Below, piece by piece: positions 44,259 to 52,245 of a stretch of DNA of 64,000 bases (positions are counted from its first letter, which is position 1; each line of letters begins with the position of its first letter). The notes under the pieces are model-generated. The model made no database searches. It was not told the DNA's origin and saw only the letters and a list, made by a program, of their open reading frames with translations. Source of the stretch: Bacillota bacterium (lineage in GTDB: Bacteria; Bacillota; Clostridia; Lachnospirales; Lachnospiraceae); contig JAEXOU010000014.1 of assembly GCA_023439125.1 (NCBI GenBank), positions 1-64,000 on the forward strand, in the 5' to 3' direction. The position numbers were made by a program, and so were the translations under genes.

Positions 44259-46034
44259 ATGAATAAAATTACGAAAAGAACAAAAGCATTCATATATGGT
44301 TTGTTAGCAGTGTTATTAGTAGTTTTACCAATAATTCCAGCGACTGTAGTAAATGCACAGTCATCTGTTATCAGTTTTGAAAACAGCGTGATGGAGAATC
44401 TTGAAAATGAGTTTACATCTGTGGAGGAAGCTAAACAGTATATCGAACAGCAAAGCGTATTAGTTGATTCCTTACAGGAGCAAATATCAAATGCGAAGTT
44501 ATATGTAACAGAAAAAACAGTACCATTTTACGCAACATTCTGGGCACTTATCCCACCAATCGTAGCGATTGCTTTGGCATTAATTACAAAAGAGGTTTAT
44601 CTTTCTTTGTTCGTCGGAATTGTAGCAGGGGCCTTATTATTTAGTAACTTAAATCCAGTGAAAACGGTAGAAAACATATTTAGTGCCGGTATGTTAGAAA
44701 AGCTAACAGATCGATGGAATGTTGGAATTATAGTTTTCTTAGTAATCTTAGGTATTATGGTAACCTTAATGAATAAGGTTGGGGGAAGCGCAGCTTATGG
44801 ACAATGGGCTAGTACAAAAATCAAGTCAAGACGAGGGGCGATGGGAGCTACCTTTGCTCTTGGGGCAACAATTTTTGTAGATGATTACTTTAACTGCTTG
44901 ACGGTAGGTTCCGTTATGCGACCAGTGACGGATAAATTTAAGGTCTCACGCGCTAAGCTTGCATATATAATCGATTCGACAGCAGCTCCGATTTGTATTC
45001 TAGCTCCAATTTCTTCATGGGCAGCAGCAGTAACAGGTGTTGTTGATGGTGAGGATGGATTTACTTTATTTATCAAATCAATCCCATATAATTTTTACGC
45101 TATCTTAACTATTATTATGGTAGTAGGTATGATTGTAATGAAATTTGAATTTGGACCAATGAAGCGTCATGAGGAAAATGCTCTTAATGGTGATGTTCAC
45201 TCATCAAGTGCAAGACCATATGAGGTGGATGAAGCTGAAAAAATTGAAGGGAAAGGTAAAGTTATTGACTTAGTACTTCCAGTTATTATTTTAGTAGCAA
45301 GTTGTGTTGTTGGTATCATTTATACTGGAGGCTTCTTTGAAGGAAAATCCTTCTTTGACGCATTTGTAGAATGTAACGCTTCTCTTGGTTTAGTATATGG
45401 CTCCTTTATTTCTCTAATATTAACCTTCTTGCTTTATATTCCAAGAAAGATAATTACATTAAAGAGTTTTGCACAGGCAATACCAGAAGGTTTTCGTTCC
45501 ATGGTTCCAGCAATTTTAATTTTAATTTTTGCATGGACTTTAAGCGGTGTAACAAATTTACTTGGAGCAGATGTATTTGTTCATAATCTTGTAGCGAGCA
45601 GTGCTTCTTCGCTTCAATTATTCTTGCCAGCGATTATATTTGTTATTGCGATTGGCTTAGCATTTGCAACTGGCACCTCTTGGGGAACCTTCTCTATTTT
45701 ACTTCCAATCGTTGTTGCTATATTAGATCCAAGTTCTGAGATGTTAATCATATCGATTTCAGCATGTCTTGCTGGAGCAGTTTGTGGAGATCATTTTTCT
45801 CCAATCTCGGATACAACGATTATGGCATCTGCCGGCGCACAATGTGATCATATAAATCACGTATCAACGCAGTTACCATATGCGTTAATTGTTGCTGGGG
45901 TTTCTTTCCTATCCTATATTTTCGCAGCCTTCATTCAAAATGTATGGATTTCATTACCGTTATCAATCATTTTAATGATAATTGTTCTAATCTTAATAAA
46001 GAAGTTTTCGAAATCAAGTAAAACACATGATTGA
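44259..46034 (+). CDS. NhaC-family transporter under lysine riboswitch, predicted lysine transporter (LysW type)
   Basis: A 591-residue membrane protein. ATG at 44259 has AGGAGG upstream. NhaC-type motifs are present: ATIFVDDYFNCLTVGSVMRP, IAPISSWAAAVTG-like segment, GTSWGTFSILLPI and GDHFSPISDTTIMASAG. Family members exchange Na+ and H+, but those controlled by lysine riboswitches have been predicted to import lysine. The upstream L box supports this. The first 30 residues look like a signal peptide (ending VVNAQS) and are followed by about 70 polar, helical residues before TM1, an extracellular extension not usual in NhaC. Substrate assignment is inference. Confidence 0.9.
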   Translation: MNKITKRTKAFIYGLLAVLLVVLPIIPATVVNAQSSVISFENSVMENLENEFTSVEEAKQYIEQQSVLVDSLQEQISNAKLYVTEKTVPFYATFWALIPPIVAIALALITKEVYLSLFVGIVAGALLFSNLNPVKTVENIFSAGMLEKLTDRWNVGIIVFLVILGIMVTLMNKVGGSAAYGQWASTKIKSRRGAMGATFALGATIFVDDYFNCLTVGSVMRPVTDKFKVSRAKLAYIIDSTAAPICILAPISSWAAAVTGVVDGEDGFTLFIKSIPYNFYAILTIIMVVGMIVMKFEFGPMKRHEENALNGDVHSSSARPYEVDEAEKIEGKGKVIDLVLPVIILVASCVVGIIYTGGFFEGKSFFDAFVECNASLGLVYGSFISLILTFLLYIPRKIITLKSFAQAIPEGFRSMVPAILILIFAWTLSGVTNLLGADVFVHNLVASSASSLQLFLPAIIFVIAIGLAFATGTSWGTFSILLPIVVAILDPSSEMLIISISACLAGAVCGDHFSPISDTTIMASAGAQCDHINHVSTQLPYALIVAGVSFLSYIFAAFIQNVWISLPLSIILMIIVLILIKKFSKSSKTHD

Positions 46035-46062
46035 GAGTGTTTATGATTTAGGGAGAATTTGA

Positions 46063-46167
46063 AAAAAAAGAAGTTGATGGTATATTTTCATTGGCGAGCT
46101 ACGCTTACAAGCCTATAGAGCATGTGGACTTGCGCAATTCGAAAATATATCATTAACTTCTTTTTTT
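46063..46167. repeat. R2 repeat, copy C: core in a 27 bp palindrome
   Basis: Arms at 46063-46089 and 46141-46167 are complementary at 25 of 27 positions and resemble a terminator (A-run at the left, T-run at the right). The core has GGCGAGCTACGCTTACAAGCC and GTGGACTTG and is somewhat shorter than in copies A and B. It begins 29 bp after the stop codon of the lysine transporter gene, where a terminator is expected. Confidence 0.82.
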
Positions 46168-46194
46168 ACAGCTTGTTTATGTTATCAGCATTGA

Positions 46195-46537
46195 CTATTT
46201 CGTCATTGTACCACATTTACTTGCACAAGCACGGCATTCATCAGAACATACTTTACAGTGTTGGTCCTGAAACATACCACATTCTTTGGCACATTCATTG
46301 CATACAGTTTCGCAAAGCTTACACAATTCCATGGCATGCTTGGCGTCCATCGACATAAAAGAAGCTGCTTCCTTACAGATGCAGGCACATTCATTGAGTA
46401 AGGAGATGCAGTTTTTTCTTGCAGCCACATCAGGTTCGGACAGACACAATACCATGCATTCCAGGCATGTCTGTGCACATTTTGTACAGGCATCTACAGT
46501 CCTGATTTTTGTTTGATTTTGGATTAAATGTATTCAT
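46195..46537 (-). pseudogene. DUF326 Cys-rich (Csp-like copper-binding) protein, frameshifted near its start
   Basis: The main frame encodes a typical DUF326 four-helix, Cys-rich protein: CTKCAQTCLECMVLC, NECACICKEAASFM, ELCKLCETVCNECAKECGMF and HCKVCSDECRACASKCG. Such proteins bind many Cu(I) ions. The natural start (ATG at 46537, with GAGG upstream) gives MNTFNPKSNKNQ and then runs into another frame. The DUF326 frame has no start codon upstream of the domain and meets a TGA. A single-base change near 46500 joins the two. This is either an inactivating frameshift, a sequencing error or recoding. The internal Met at 46455 lies within the domain and lacks a ribosome site. Confidence 0.8.
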
Positions 46538-46609
46538 AATTTTTACCTCACTTTCATTTCTAGTATGCGAAGAAAAAGAAAATATAATTATTTATGTGCA
46601 AAATGATGA

Positions 46610-46732
46610 ATGAAACTAAAAATCACTTTTGATGAAGAAACGAATATGACTGCATATTCGATTTCTTTGATTCTGATGAGAGCAAATGGAAAGCAATTTA
46701 TGACTAGAATAAGGACAGGATTAAATAACTAA
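46610..46732 (+). CDS. Possible 40-residue small protein
   Basis: An ATG frame of 40 codons with protein-like composition (start MKLKITFDEETNMTAYS, basic tail with RANGKQF and TRIRTG). It ends directly before a good terminator hairpin (46736-46777), which suits a short transcript. No clear ribosome site precedes the ATG, so it may be a remnant. Confidence 0.3.
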   Translation: MKLKITFDEETNMTAYSISLILMRANGKQFMTRIRTGLNN

Positions 46733-46735
46733 GAG

Positions 46736-46777
46736 AAGGATGTTGCCATATAAATTGAAATATGGTAGCATCCTTTT
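46736..46777 (+). terminator. Terminator upstream of fruK
   Basis: AAGGATGTTGCCATA pairs with TATGGTAGCATCCTT (one mismatch), followed by TTTATA. It lies 40 bp before fruK, so it ends an upstream transcript or attenuates fruK. Confidence 0.75.
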
Positions 46778-46817
46778 ATAAGTTAAGAGAAATATTCGAA
46801 TTGAGGAGTGAAGATAC

Positions 46818-47720
46818 ATGGTTTATACAGTAACTTTTAATCCTGCATTGGATTATGTGATTGATATTAATGATATAAAACTAGGCGAGATGAATCGGAC
46901 GACCCAGGAGATTATCTATTGTGGTGGAAAAGGAATTAATGTATCTTTTGTCTTAAAAGCGTTGGGTATTGATAGCATAGCACTTGGTTTTATAGCTGGC
47001 TTTACTGGTAAGGAAATAGAAAAAAAAGTTCAGGATTCAGGAGTAGCAACGGATTTTATTAGCCTACAGAATGGATTTAGCAGAATCAATGTGAAGGTTC
47101 GTTCTGATCAAGAAACAGAGTTAAATGCACAGGGACCAATAATTTTAGACAATGAAATCGAGGAGTTTTATCATAAACTAGATCATCTACAGGATGGAGA
47201 TACTTTAGTGTTAGCAGGTAGCATTCCAAGTTCTTTACCAAATAATATGTATGAAAAGATAATGGAAAAGCTTCAAAGTCGTCAAATTCGTATCGTTGTT
47301 GATGCAACGAATGAATTACTGAAAAATGTATTGCCATATCATCCATTTTTAATTAAACCAAATCAGCATGAATTAGCTGAGATGTTTCAAGTTACAATAC
47401 ATACAGAGGATGAGATTATTTTATATGCTAAGAAGCTTCGTACCATGGGAGCTCGCAATGTACTAGTATCCATGGGAGCGAAGGGAGCTATTTTAGTAGA
47501 TGAGTTTGATGTTATACATAAAATAGGAGTGCCATCAGGAAAACAAAAATATTCTGTAGGGGCAGGGGATTCCATGGTAGCTGGCTTTCTTGCAGGTTTT
47601 ATGAGGACGAATCAGTATGAGGTTGCATTGAAGTTAGGTACAGCAGCAGGAAGCGCAACCGCATTTTCACAAGGACTAGCGACTAAAGATATGATTGATA
47701 GGTTGTTATCAGAGTTATAG
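46818..47720 (+). CDS. fruK: 1-phosphofructokinase
   Basis: A 300-residue PfkB kinase that turns fructose 1-phosphate (or tagatose 6-phosphate in close relatives) into the 1,6-bisphosphate. MVYTVTFNPALDYVIDI, GGKGINVSFVLKALG, AGSIPSSLPNNMYEKI, KPNQHELAEMF and SVGAGDSMVAGF are the hexose-phosphate-kinase set. TGAGGAG precedes the start. Unusually there is no fruA or fruR gene alongside. A fragment of the R1 repeat starts two bases after its stop codon. Confidence 0.9.
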   Translation: MVYTVTFNPALDYVIDINDIKLGEMNRTTQEIIYCGGKGINVSFVLKALGIDSIALGFIAGFTGKEIEKKVQDSGVATDFISLQNGFSRINVKVRSDQETELNAQGPIILDNEIEEFYHKLDHLQDGDTLVLAGSIPSSLPNNMYEKIMEKLQSRQIRIVVDATNELLKNVLPYHPFLIKPNQHELAEMFQVTIHTEDEIILYAKKLRTMGARNVLVSMGAKGAILVDEFDVIHKIGVPSGKQKYSVGAGDSMVAGFLAGFMRTNQYEVALKLGTAAGSATAFSQGLATKDMIDRLLSEL

Positions 47721-47721
47721 T

Positions 47722-47792
47722 AAGCGAGAGCGTGTTGCGGATGAATTATGTTTGTCATACCATACTTCAAACATTTCCTTGTGCAAAATGAC
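47722..47792. repeat. R1 palindromic repeat, copy d (right half only)
   Basis: From AAGCGAGAGCGTGTTGCGG through GAATTATGTTTGTCAT to the terminal repeat GTGCAAAATGAC it follows the right half of the 57 kb copy. The core hairpin and left arm are absent. It abuts the fruK stop codon. Confidence 0.8.
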
Positions 47793-47873
47793 GTTAGACT
47801 TCTTTCTAAATGCATAGAACAAGTTCTTTTGGATAGAATTTAAGTTAGACTATTGATCTAAGGAGTAAATGAT

Positions 47874-48713
47874 ATGCAAAAGATTCTGTGTCTTAATTTA
47901 GCAGAGATGATGAATGGTATCTATGAAAAAGATGGAACTTTCATGGTTTCTGTTTCGAAGATGTTAGCAGAGAGCGGATATTCAAGATTTACACGAATGT
48001 ATATCGGCTCTTCTTTTTGTGCTATTTATTTTCTACATGCCAGTACAGATATGATCAAAGCATTGAATCTTATTTGTGAAAAAGAACGGTGTAAGATGAC
48101 ACTTGTGTTACCTACTTTTACGGAACGATATTTAGAAAAGGCAAAAGAAAAAATGGAAGAACTCCTGACAGCAGCAGGAGTATATGTGGATGAGATTACA
48201 GTCAATGATTTTGGTATGCTAGAGTATATTCATAATAAATTTGATAAAAAGATCAATTTAGGACGCTTATTTATGAAAGATTATCGTGATAAGCGCTATG
48301 GAGAATATTTTCATTCTTGTGTGAAACCAAAAATATTTAATCAGGTGATGCTTGATTTGATGAAGGATTATAAAATTCATGGAGTCGAATTGGACTTGAC
48401 ACATGAGAAAATAGATTTATGTGAAGCACCTATCAATCTATCTGTTGGATTCCATTATCCATATTGCTATCAAACGGTCGGACATATTTGTGAAATTGGC
48501 TCTACAAGTCAACAGATGGATATTAAGTTTCGTGCAAATCAAAATTGTAATTTTGAATGTGAAAATCAGATTGTTCATTATTCCTCAGAAGAGGGTGGAC
48601 ATTACCTTAAACATGGGAGAGCGGTCTATTTTGAAAATCCAGAATGTAATATCATAAATGGAAAAGAAATAAGACTCATTTATACATCAAAGTGTTTGGG
48701 AGGACAGCAATGA
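47874..48713 (+). CDS. Cys-containing partner of a U32 peptidase-like protein, function unknown
   Basis: A 279-residue protein I cannot name. Start follows TAAGGAG. It has no signal peptide. The N-terminal part (ILCLNLAEMMNGIYEKDGTFMVSVSKMLAESGYSRF) reads as alpha/beta. Conserved-looking Cys and His in HYPYCYQTVGHICEIGS and NQNCNFECENQIVHYSSEEGG could bind metal or an iron-sulfur cluster. The stop codon overlaps the next start as ATGA, so it is translationally coupled to the U32 gene and probably works with it. Confidence 0.65.
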   Translation: MQKILCLNLAEMMNGIYEKDGTFMVSVSKMLAESGYSRFTRMYIGSSFCAIYFLHASTDMIKALNLICEKERCKMTLVLPTFTERYLEKAKEKMEELLTAAGVYVDEITVNDFGMLEYIHNKFDKKINLGRLFMKDYRDKRYGEYFHSCVKPKIFNQVMLDLMKDYKIHGVELDLTHEKIDLCEAPINLSVGFHYPYCYQTVGHICEIGSTSQQMDIKFRANQNCNFECENQIVHYSSEEGGHYLKHGRAVYFENPECNIINGKEIRLIYTSKCLGGQQ

Positions 48714-49666
48714 GGATTTTAGTACCCTTAAATAAAAAGGATAGATTAGAAGATTATATTGCTTGTGGAGCGAGTGAGTTTTATCTTGGTTTCTATGATA
48801 ATCGATGGCGTGTAATGTTTGGAGATTATGCAGATATTAATCGGTTAACTGGTTTTAAAGAATCAGCAAATCCTCATAGTTTTGAGGAGGTCTTGAGTAT
48901 AGTAAGAGAAAATAAGCGAAAAGATATAAAAATCTTTATTACATTCAATTCTAGTCTTTATTCGTCAGAACAATTATTGCAAATTGAGTACTATATGGAA
49001 CAATTAAAAGATTCAGATTGTGATGGCGTGATTGTATCTTGCATAGAACTTGTTCAATTAGCAAAACGCTATGATCTATATTGTGTGATTAGCACGATTG
49101 CTGGAGTTTATAATCAAGATATTGCTAGATTTTATGTGAAACATGGAGCAAACCGAATTATCTTACCACGAGATTTATCTGTAGATGAAATAGAGACAAT
49201 TGTGAATGCTGTACCTGAAGTAGAGTATGAAGTATTCATTATGAGAAATGGATGTGCATACTCGGATTCGCATTGTCTTGGTATGCATCGTAAAGAACTA
49301 TGTTCTGTTTGTAGTACTCTTTGTAAAGCTAGTCATGAGTTTGTATTATCGGAGGATGACTTTAAGAACCGTCATGATGCAGAATTAAATAATTATTTAT
49401 TTTGTAATGAATTCCACAATATAACCTGTGGTGTTTGTAGTATTTATCGATTTGTAAAAATGGGAATTTCGGCAGGTAAGATTGTTGGTAGATCCGATGA
49501 TTCAGAAAACATATGCAATGATATTCGAATTGTTAAAAATAATATTGATTTGGCGCAGGACTGTAATTCTCAAGAGGAGTATTTAGATCGAATGTACTTT
49601 CCAACAGCACGACGTGAAATCTGTAAGATGGGCCTTTCCTGTTACTATCCAGAAATGCGATTTTAG
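48710..49666 (+). CDS. U32 peptidase family protein
   Basis: A 318-residue TIM-barrel protein. ATG at 48710 has GGGAGG upstream and overlaps the previous stop. MRILVPLNKKDRLEDYIACGASEFYLGFYDNRW is the U32 start. The mid part has VEYEVFIMRNGCAYSDSHCLGMH and LCSVCSTLCKASH, the Cys-rich block that binds a 4Fe-4S cluster in UbiU/UbiV/TrhP relatives. Known U32-type proteins are mostly RNA or quinone hydroxylation factors rather than proteases. The substrate here is unknown. Confidence 0.85.
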   Translation: MRILVPLNKKDRLEDYIACGASEFYLGFYDNRWRVMFGDYADINRLTGFKESANPHSFEEVLSIVRENKRKDIKIFITFNSSLYSSEQLLQIEYYMEQLKDSDCDGVIVSCIELVQLAKRYDLYCVISTIAGVYNQDIARFYVKHGANRIILPRDLSVDEIETIVNAVPEVEYEVFIMRNGCAYSDSHCLGMHRKELCSVCSTLCKASHEFVLSEDDFKNRHDAELNNYLFCNEFHNITCGVCSIYRFVKMGISAGKIVGRSDDSENICNDIRIVKNNIDLAQDCNSQEEYLDRMYFPTARREICKMGLSCYYPEMRF

Positions 49667-49754
49667 AAATATAATGCATTATTTTGTCGAATATGGTAGA
49701 ATACAGAAAAGTTAATATAAAATTGCTTGTATGGGAAAGAAGGTTAGGTAGGAG

Positions 49755-51713
49755 ATGGAAATAGAAATACGTTTCCAAATCGCAAGTATATGTTTTTACT
49801 TGATTATCGTTAGTCAGTTTTTTCGAGGTCGAAGATTACCTACAGTGACAAATAAAATATTTCGAGCTATGGTAATCGTTTGTGGACTAAATTTGATATT
49901 TGATATCTCAACTGTATGCTCTTTGTATTATTATGATGAAGTACCATCCTGGATCAATCGAATGCTACATCAATTTTTTATTGGGTCAATCGATTTGTTC
50001 ATTGCATTGTTCTGTTTATTTGTAATTTCACTTGTACATGACTTAAGATATCATGCTAAACGCCATATTTTGATGTTTGTACCTTTTGGAATATCAATTA
50101 TTGTAGTCATATTTGGAAAGTTAGAATATTATATTGGAACTGATGCGAGATATTCCTATGGTACAGTTGCTTATACTGCCTATCTATCGGTAGCGCTTTA
50201 TCTACTAATGTCGTTAATTTATCTAATTCGTTATCGAAATGTTATAAGTAAAAAAATTCGTACCTTAATAATCGCAGCTATTGCTGGTGAGGCTATTGGG
50301 TGTTCAATTCAATTGATCAATCCCCAATTGCTACTTTCTGGATTGGTGATCACTCTTATGTTAACATTTATATTCTACTCCATGGTTAATCCATCAGAGT
50401 ACATTGAAAAAGAGACGGATTTACTAAATCGTTATGCTTTTCTTACAATGTTCAATGAGAAAATAGGGAATCATAAAACATTTTACGTTTTTAATATCAT
50501 CTTTGATGATTGGAGTATTCTAACGACTAGATTTGGTCAAGATTTTACTTCTCATCTTTTATCTGATTTTGCTAAGTTTATGGAAACAACGTTTCATACG
50601 AATGTTTATCATTCTCGTACTAAGTGTTTAAGCATGTTAGTTGATGGTGATAAAGATCGAATACGTGAGATTTCAAGACATATATTCCTTAAGCTTGAGG
50701 ATAGTATAACGATTAACCAGATTCATGTTAATTTAAAGGCACACCTTTTAGCTGTGGAATGCCCAAACTATGCGAGCTCACAGGAGGATATTCTGAATAT
50801 TATTGAATTATTTATGAACAAAGATATTCAAGAAGAGGAAAATGAAAAGAAAGTAGTCTTTTATGATGAAGAGAAGAAGGCTATATTAAACCGCTATATA
50901 ACAATAGAGCGAATGTTAAAGGATGCAGTGGACTTTAATGGTTTTACAGTTGTATATCAACCAATCTATTCAGCAAAGCAAAAACGAATTATCTCTTGTG
51001 AGGCATTGGCTCGATTAAAAGATACTCAAACGATTGGTTTCGTATCACCGGATGAGTTTATTACAATTGCTGAGCGTATCGGTGTAATTGGCGAGCTTGG
51101 TCGAATGGTATTTACTAAGGTATGTGAGTTTGCAAAGGAATATCCTTTGCAAGAAAAAGGAATTGAATATATCGAAGTTAACCTTTCTGCGATTCAATAT
51201 ATGAATCCCCATTTGGCAGATGAGCTGATTGCAATTATGCGTAAGTATAATCTACCTGGTAAATTTTTCAACTTTGAAATAACGGAAAGTGCAGCAATTG
51301 AGAACAATAATGTAATTCAAAAAAACATTAAAAGTCTATTAACAGCTGGATGCTCTTTTTCTATGGATGATTATGGGACAGGATATTCGAATTTGATGAT
51401 GATGATTGATATGCCTTATCAAATTATTAAACTTGATAAGAGTCTTATCTGGCCATGTTATCCACCACAACAAAAAGCTGCTGAGCAAAGTGAGTTTCAA
51501 GAAAATAAACAATGTCATGTAATTTTGCAATCCTCGATCAGTATGATTAAAAATCTTGATTATCATATTGTTGCAGAAGGAGTAGAGACGAAAGAGCAAT
51601 TGGATGCTTTATTAAATATGGGTGTGGATTACATACAAGGCTATTATTTCTCAAAACCAGTCACGAAAGGAAGTTTCTTTCGAAAAATAGACGAATGGAA
51701 TACAATTGGATAA
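49755..51713 (+). CDS. Membrane EAL-domain c-di-GMP phosphodiesterase
   Basis: A 652-residue signalling protein. Residues 5-215 have six or seven membrane helices. Residues 220-370 resemble a degenerate GGDEF domain with no GGDEF motif. Residues about 385-640 are an EAL domain: SCEALARL (E416), FEITESAAIENN, MDDYGTGYSNL, KLDKSLI, AEGVETKEQL and QGYYFSKPV. All metal-binding positions I can check look intact, so active hydrolysis of c-di-GMP is likely. A hairpin overlapping the stop codon (51709-51739) and a longer one at 51769-51838 follow. Confidence 0.92.
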   Translation: MEIEIRFQIASICFYLIIVSQFFRGRRLPTVTNKIFRAMVIVCGLNLIFDISTVCSLYYYDEVPSWINRMLHQFFIGSIDLFIALFCLFVISLVHDLRYHAKRHILMFVPFGISIIVVIFGKLEYYIGTDARYSYGTVAYTAYLSVALYLLMSLIYLIRYRNVISKKIRTLIIAAIAGEAIGCSIQLINPQLLLSGLVITLMLTFIFYSMVNPSEYIEKETDLLNRYAFLTMFNEKIGNHKTFYVFNIIFDDWSILTTRFGQDFTSHLLSDFAKFMETTFHTNVYHSRTKCLSMLVDGDKDRIREISRHIFLKLEDSITINQIHVNLKAHLLAVECPNYASSQEDILNIIELFMNKDIQEEENEKKVVFYDEEKKAILNRYITIERMLKDAVDFNGFTVVYQPIYSAKQKRIISCEALARLKDTQTIGFVSPDEFITIAERIGVIGELGRMVFTKVCEFAKEYPLQEKGIEYIEVNLSAIQYMNPHLADELIAIMRKYNLPGKFFNFEITESAAIENNNVIQKNIKSLLTAGCSFSMDDYGTGYSNLMMMIDMPYQIIKLDKSLIWPCYPPQQKAAEQSEFQENKQCHVILQSSISMIKNLDYHIVAEGVETKEQLDALLNMGVDYIQGYYFSKPVTKGSFFRKIDEWNTIG

Positions 51714-51768
51714 GGAAAAAGTTTAACTTTTCTTTATCCTCAGACTGTAGACAAAATCTCGGGCGAGT

Positions 51769-51838
51769 ATCCATGCAGTTTACAAAAGTCAGTAGGTCGG
51801 AAATTATGATATTTACAGGCTTTTAAAACTGCATGGAT
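51769..51838. repeat. 13 bp perfect inverted repeat after the EAL gene
   Basis: ATCCATGCAGTTT (51769-51781) and AAACTGCATGGAT (51826-51838) are perfect complements. The inner flanks (AAAAGTC, GGCTTTT) add further pairs. It lies just before the serS promoter. There is no T-run, so it is not a simple terminator. Confidence 0.6.
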
Positions 51839-51844
51839 TTGGTC

Positions 51845-51873
51845 TTGCAAATTGATGAAAAAGGATATATAAT
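51845..51873 (+). promoter_or_regulatory. Candidate promoter of the serS T-box leader
   Basis: TTGCAA (51845-51850), 17 bp spacer, consensus TATAAT (51868-51873). Confidence 0.65.
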
Positions 51874-51879
51874 AAACAC

Positions 51880-52110
51880 AAAATACAGTGATGATAAAAG
51901 CTACGATTTAATAATTTTTCAGAGAGTCGGTGGATGGTGTGAACCGATAAATTTGAGGATCTTTCCACTTTTGGAGCTGTCGGTGAAAGCCGAAGGTTTG
52001 TACTCTTTATTGTACTTTATGAGTGGTCGATGTGTATCGGCAATTTGGGTGGCAACGCGGAATCCTTTCGTCCCATGTGTTAACATGAGGTGGAGGGCTT
52101 TTTTTGTATA
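51880..52110 (+). ncRNA. T-box leader of serS
   Basis: Stem I signature AGAGAGTCGGTGGATGGTG with TGAACCGA is at 51922-51948. The T-box TGGGTGGCAACGCGG is at 52046-52060. The terminator arms CCTTTCG and TGGAGGG with CATGT/ACATG follow, ending in T7 (52064-52106). A candidate specifier is AGC (Ser) at 51975-51977, seen as GGAGCTGTC; I did not draw the specifier loop fully. Uncharged tRNA-Ser should stabilise the antiterminator and allow serS transcription. Confidence 0.93.
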
Positions 52111-52245
52111 ATAGGAAATGTTACGCTTATAAAGTGTTTCTAATGGAATTGTACAAAGCACACTTTGTTCTTTCAAAAAGTCCAAAGCCTACAATATTTA
52201 TATTTTAGGTATCTGAAAAAAAAGGTACCAAATAGGAGGAATGCT

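Noticed and set aside
46203..46493. 96-codon minus-strand ORF over the DUF326 gene
   Set aside because: It is the wrong frame of the Cys-rich gene. The adjacent frame gives the real domain.
46480..46520. Programmed ribosomal frameshift as explanation of the DUF326 split
   Set aside because: No clear slippery heptamer or downstream structure is visible and the family is not known for recoding. A plain frameshift or sequencing error is simpler.
51833..52111. 92-codon ORF before serS
   Set aside because: It lies entirely in the T-box leader RNA and has no ribosome site.
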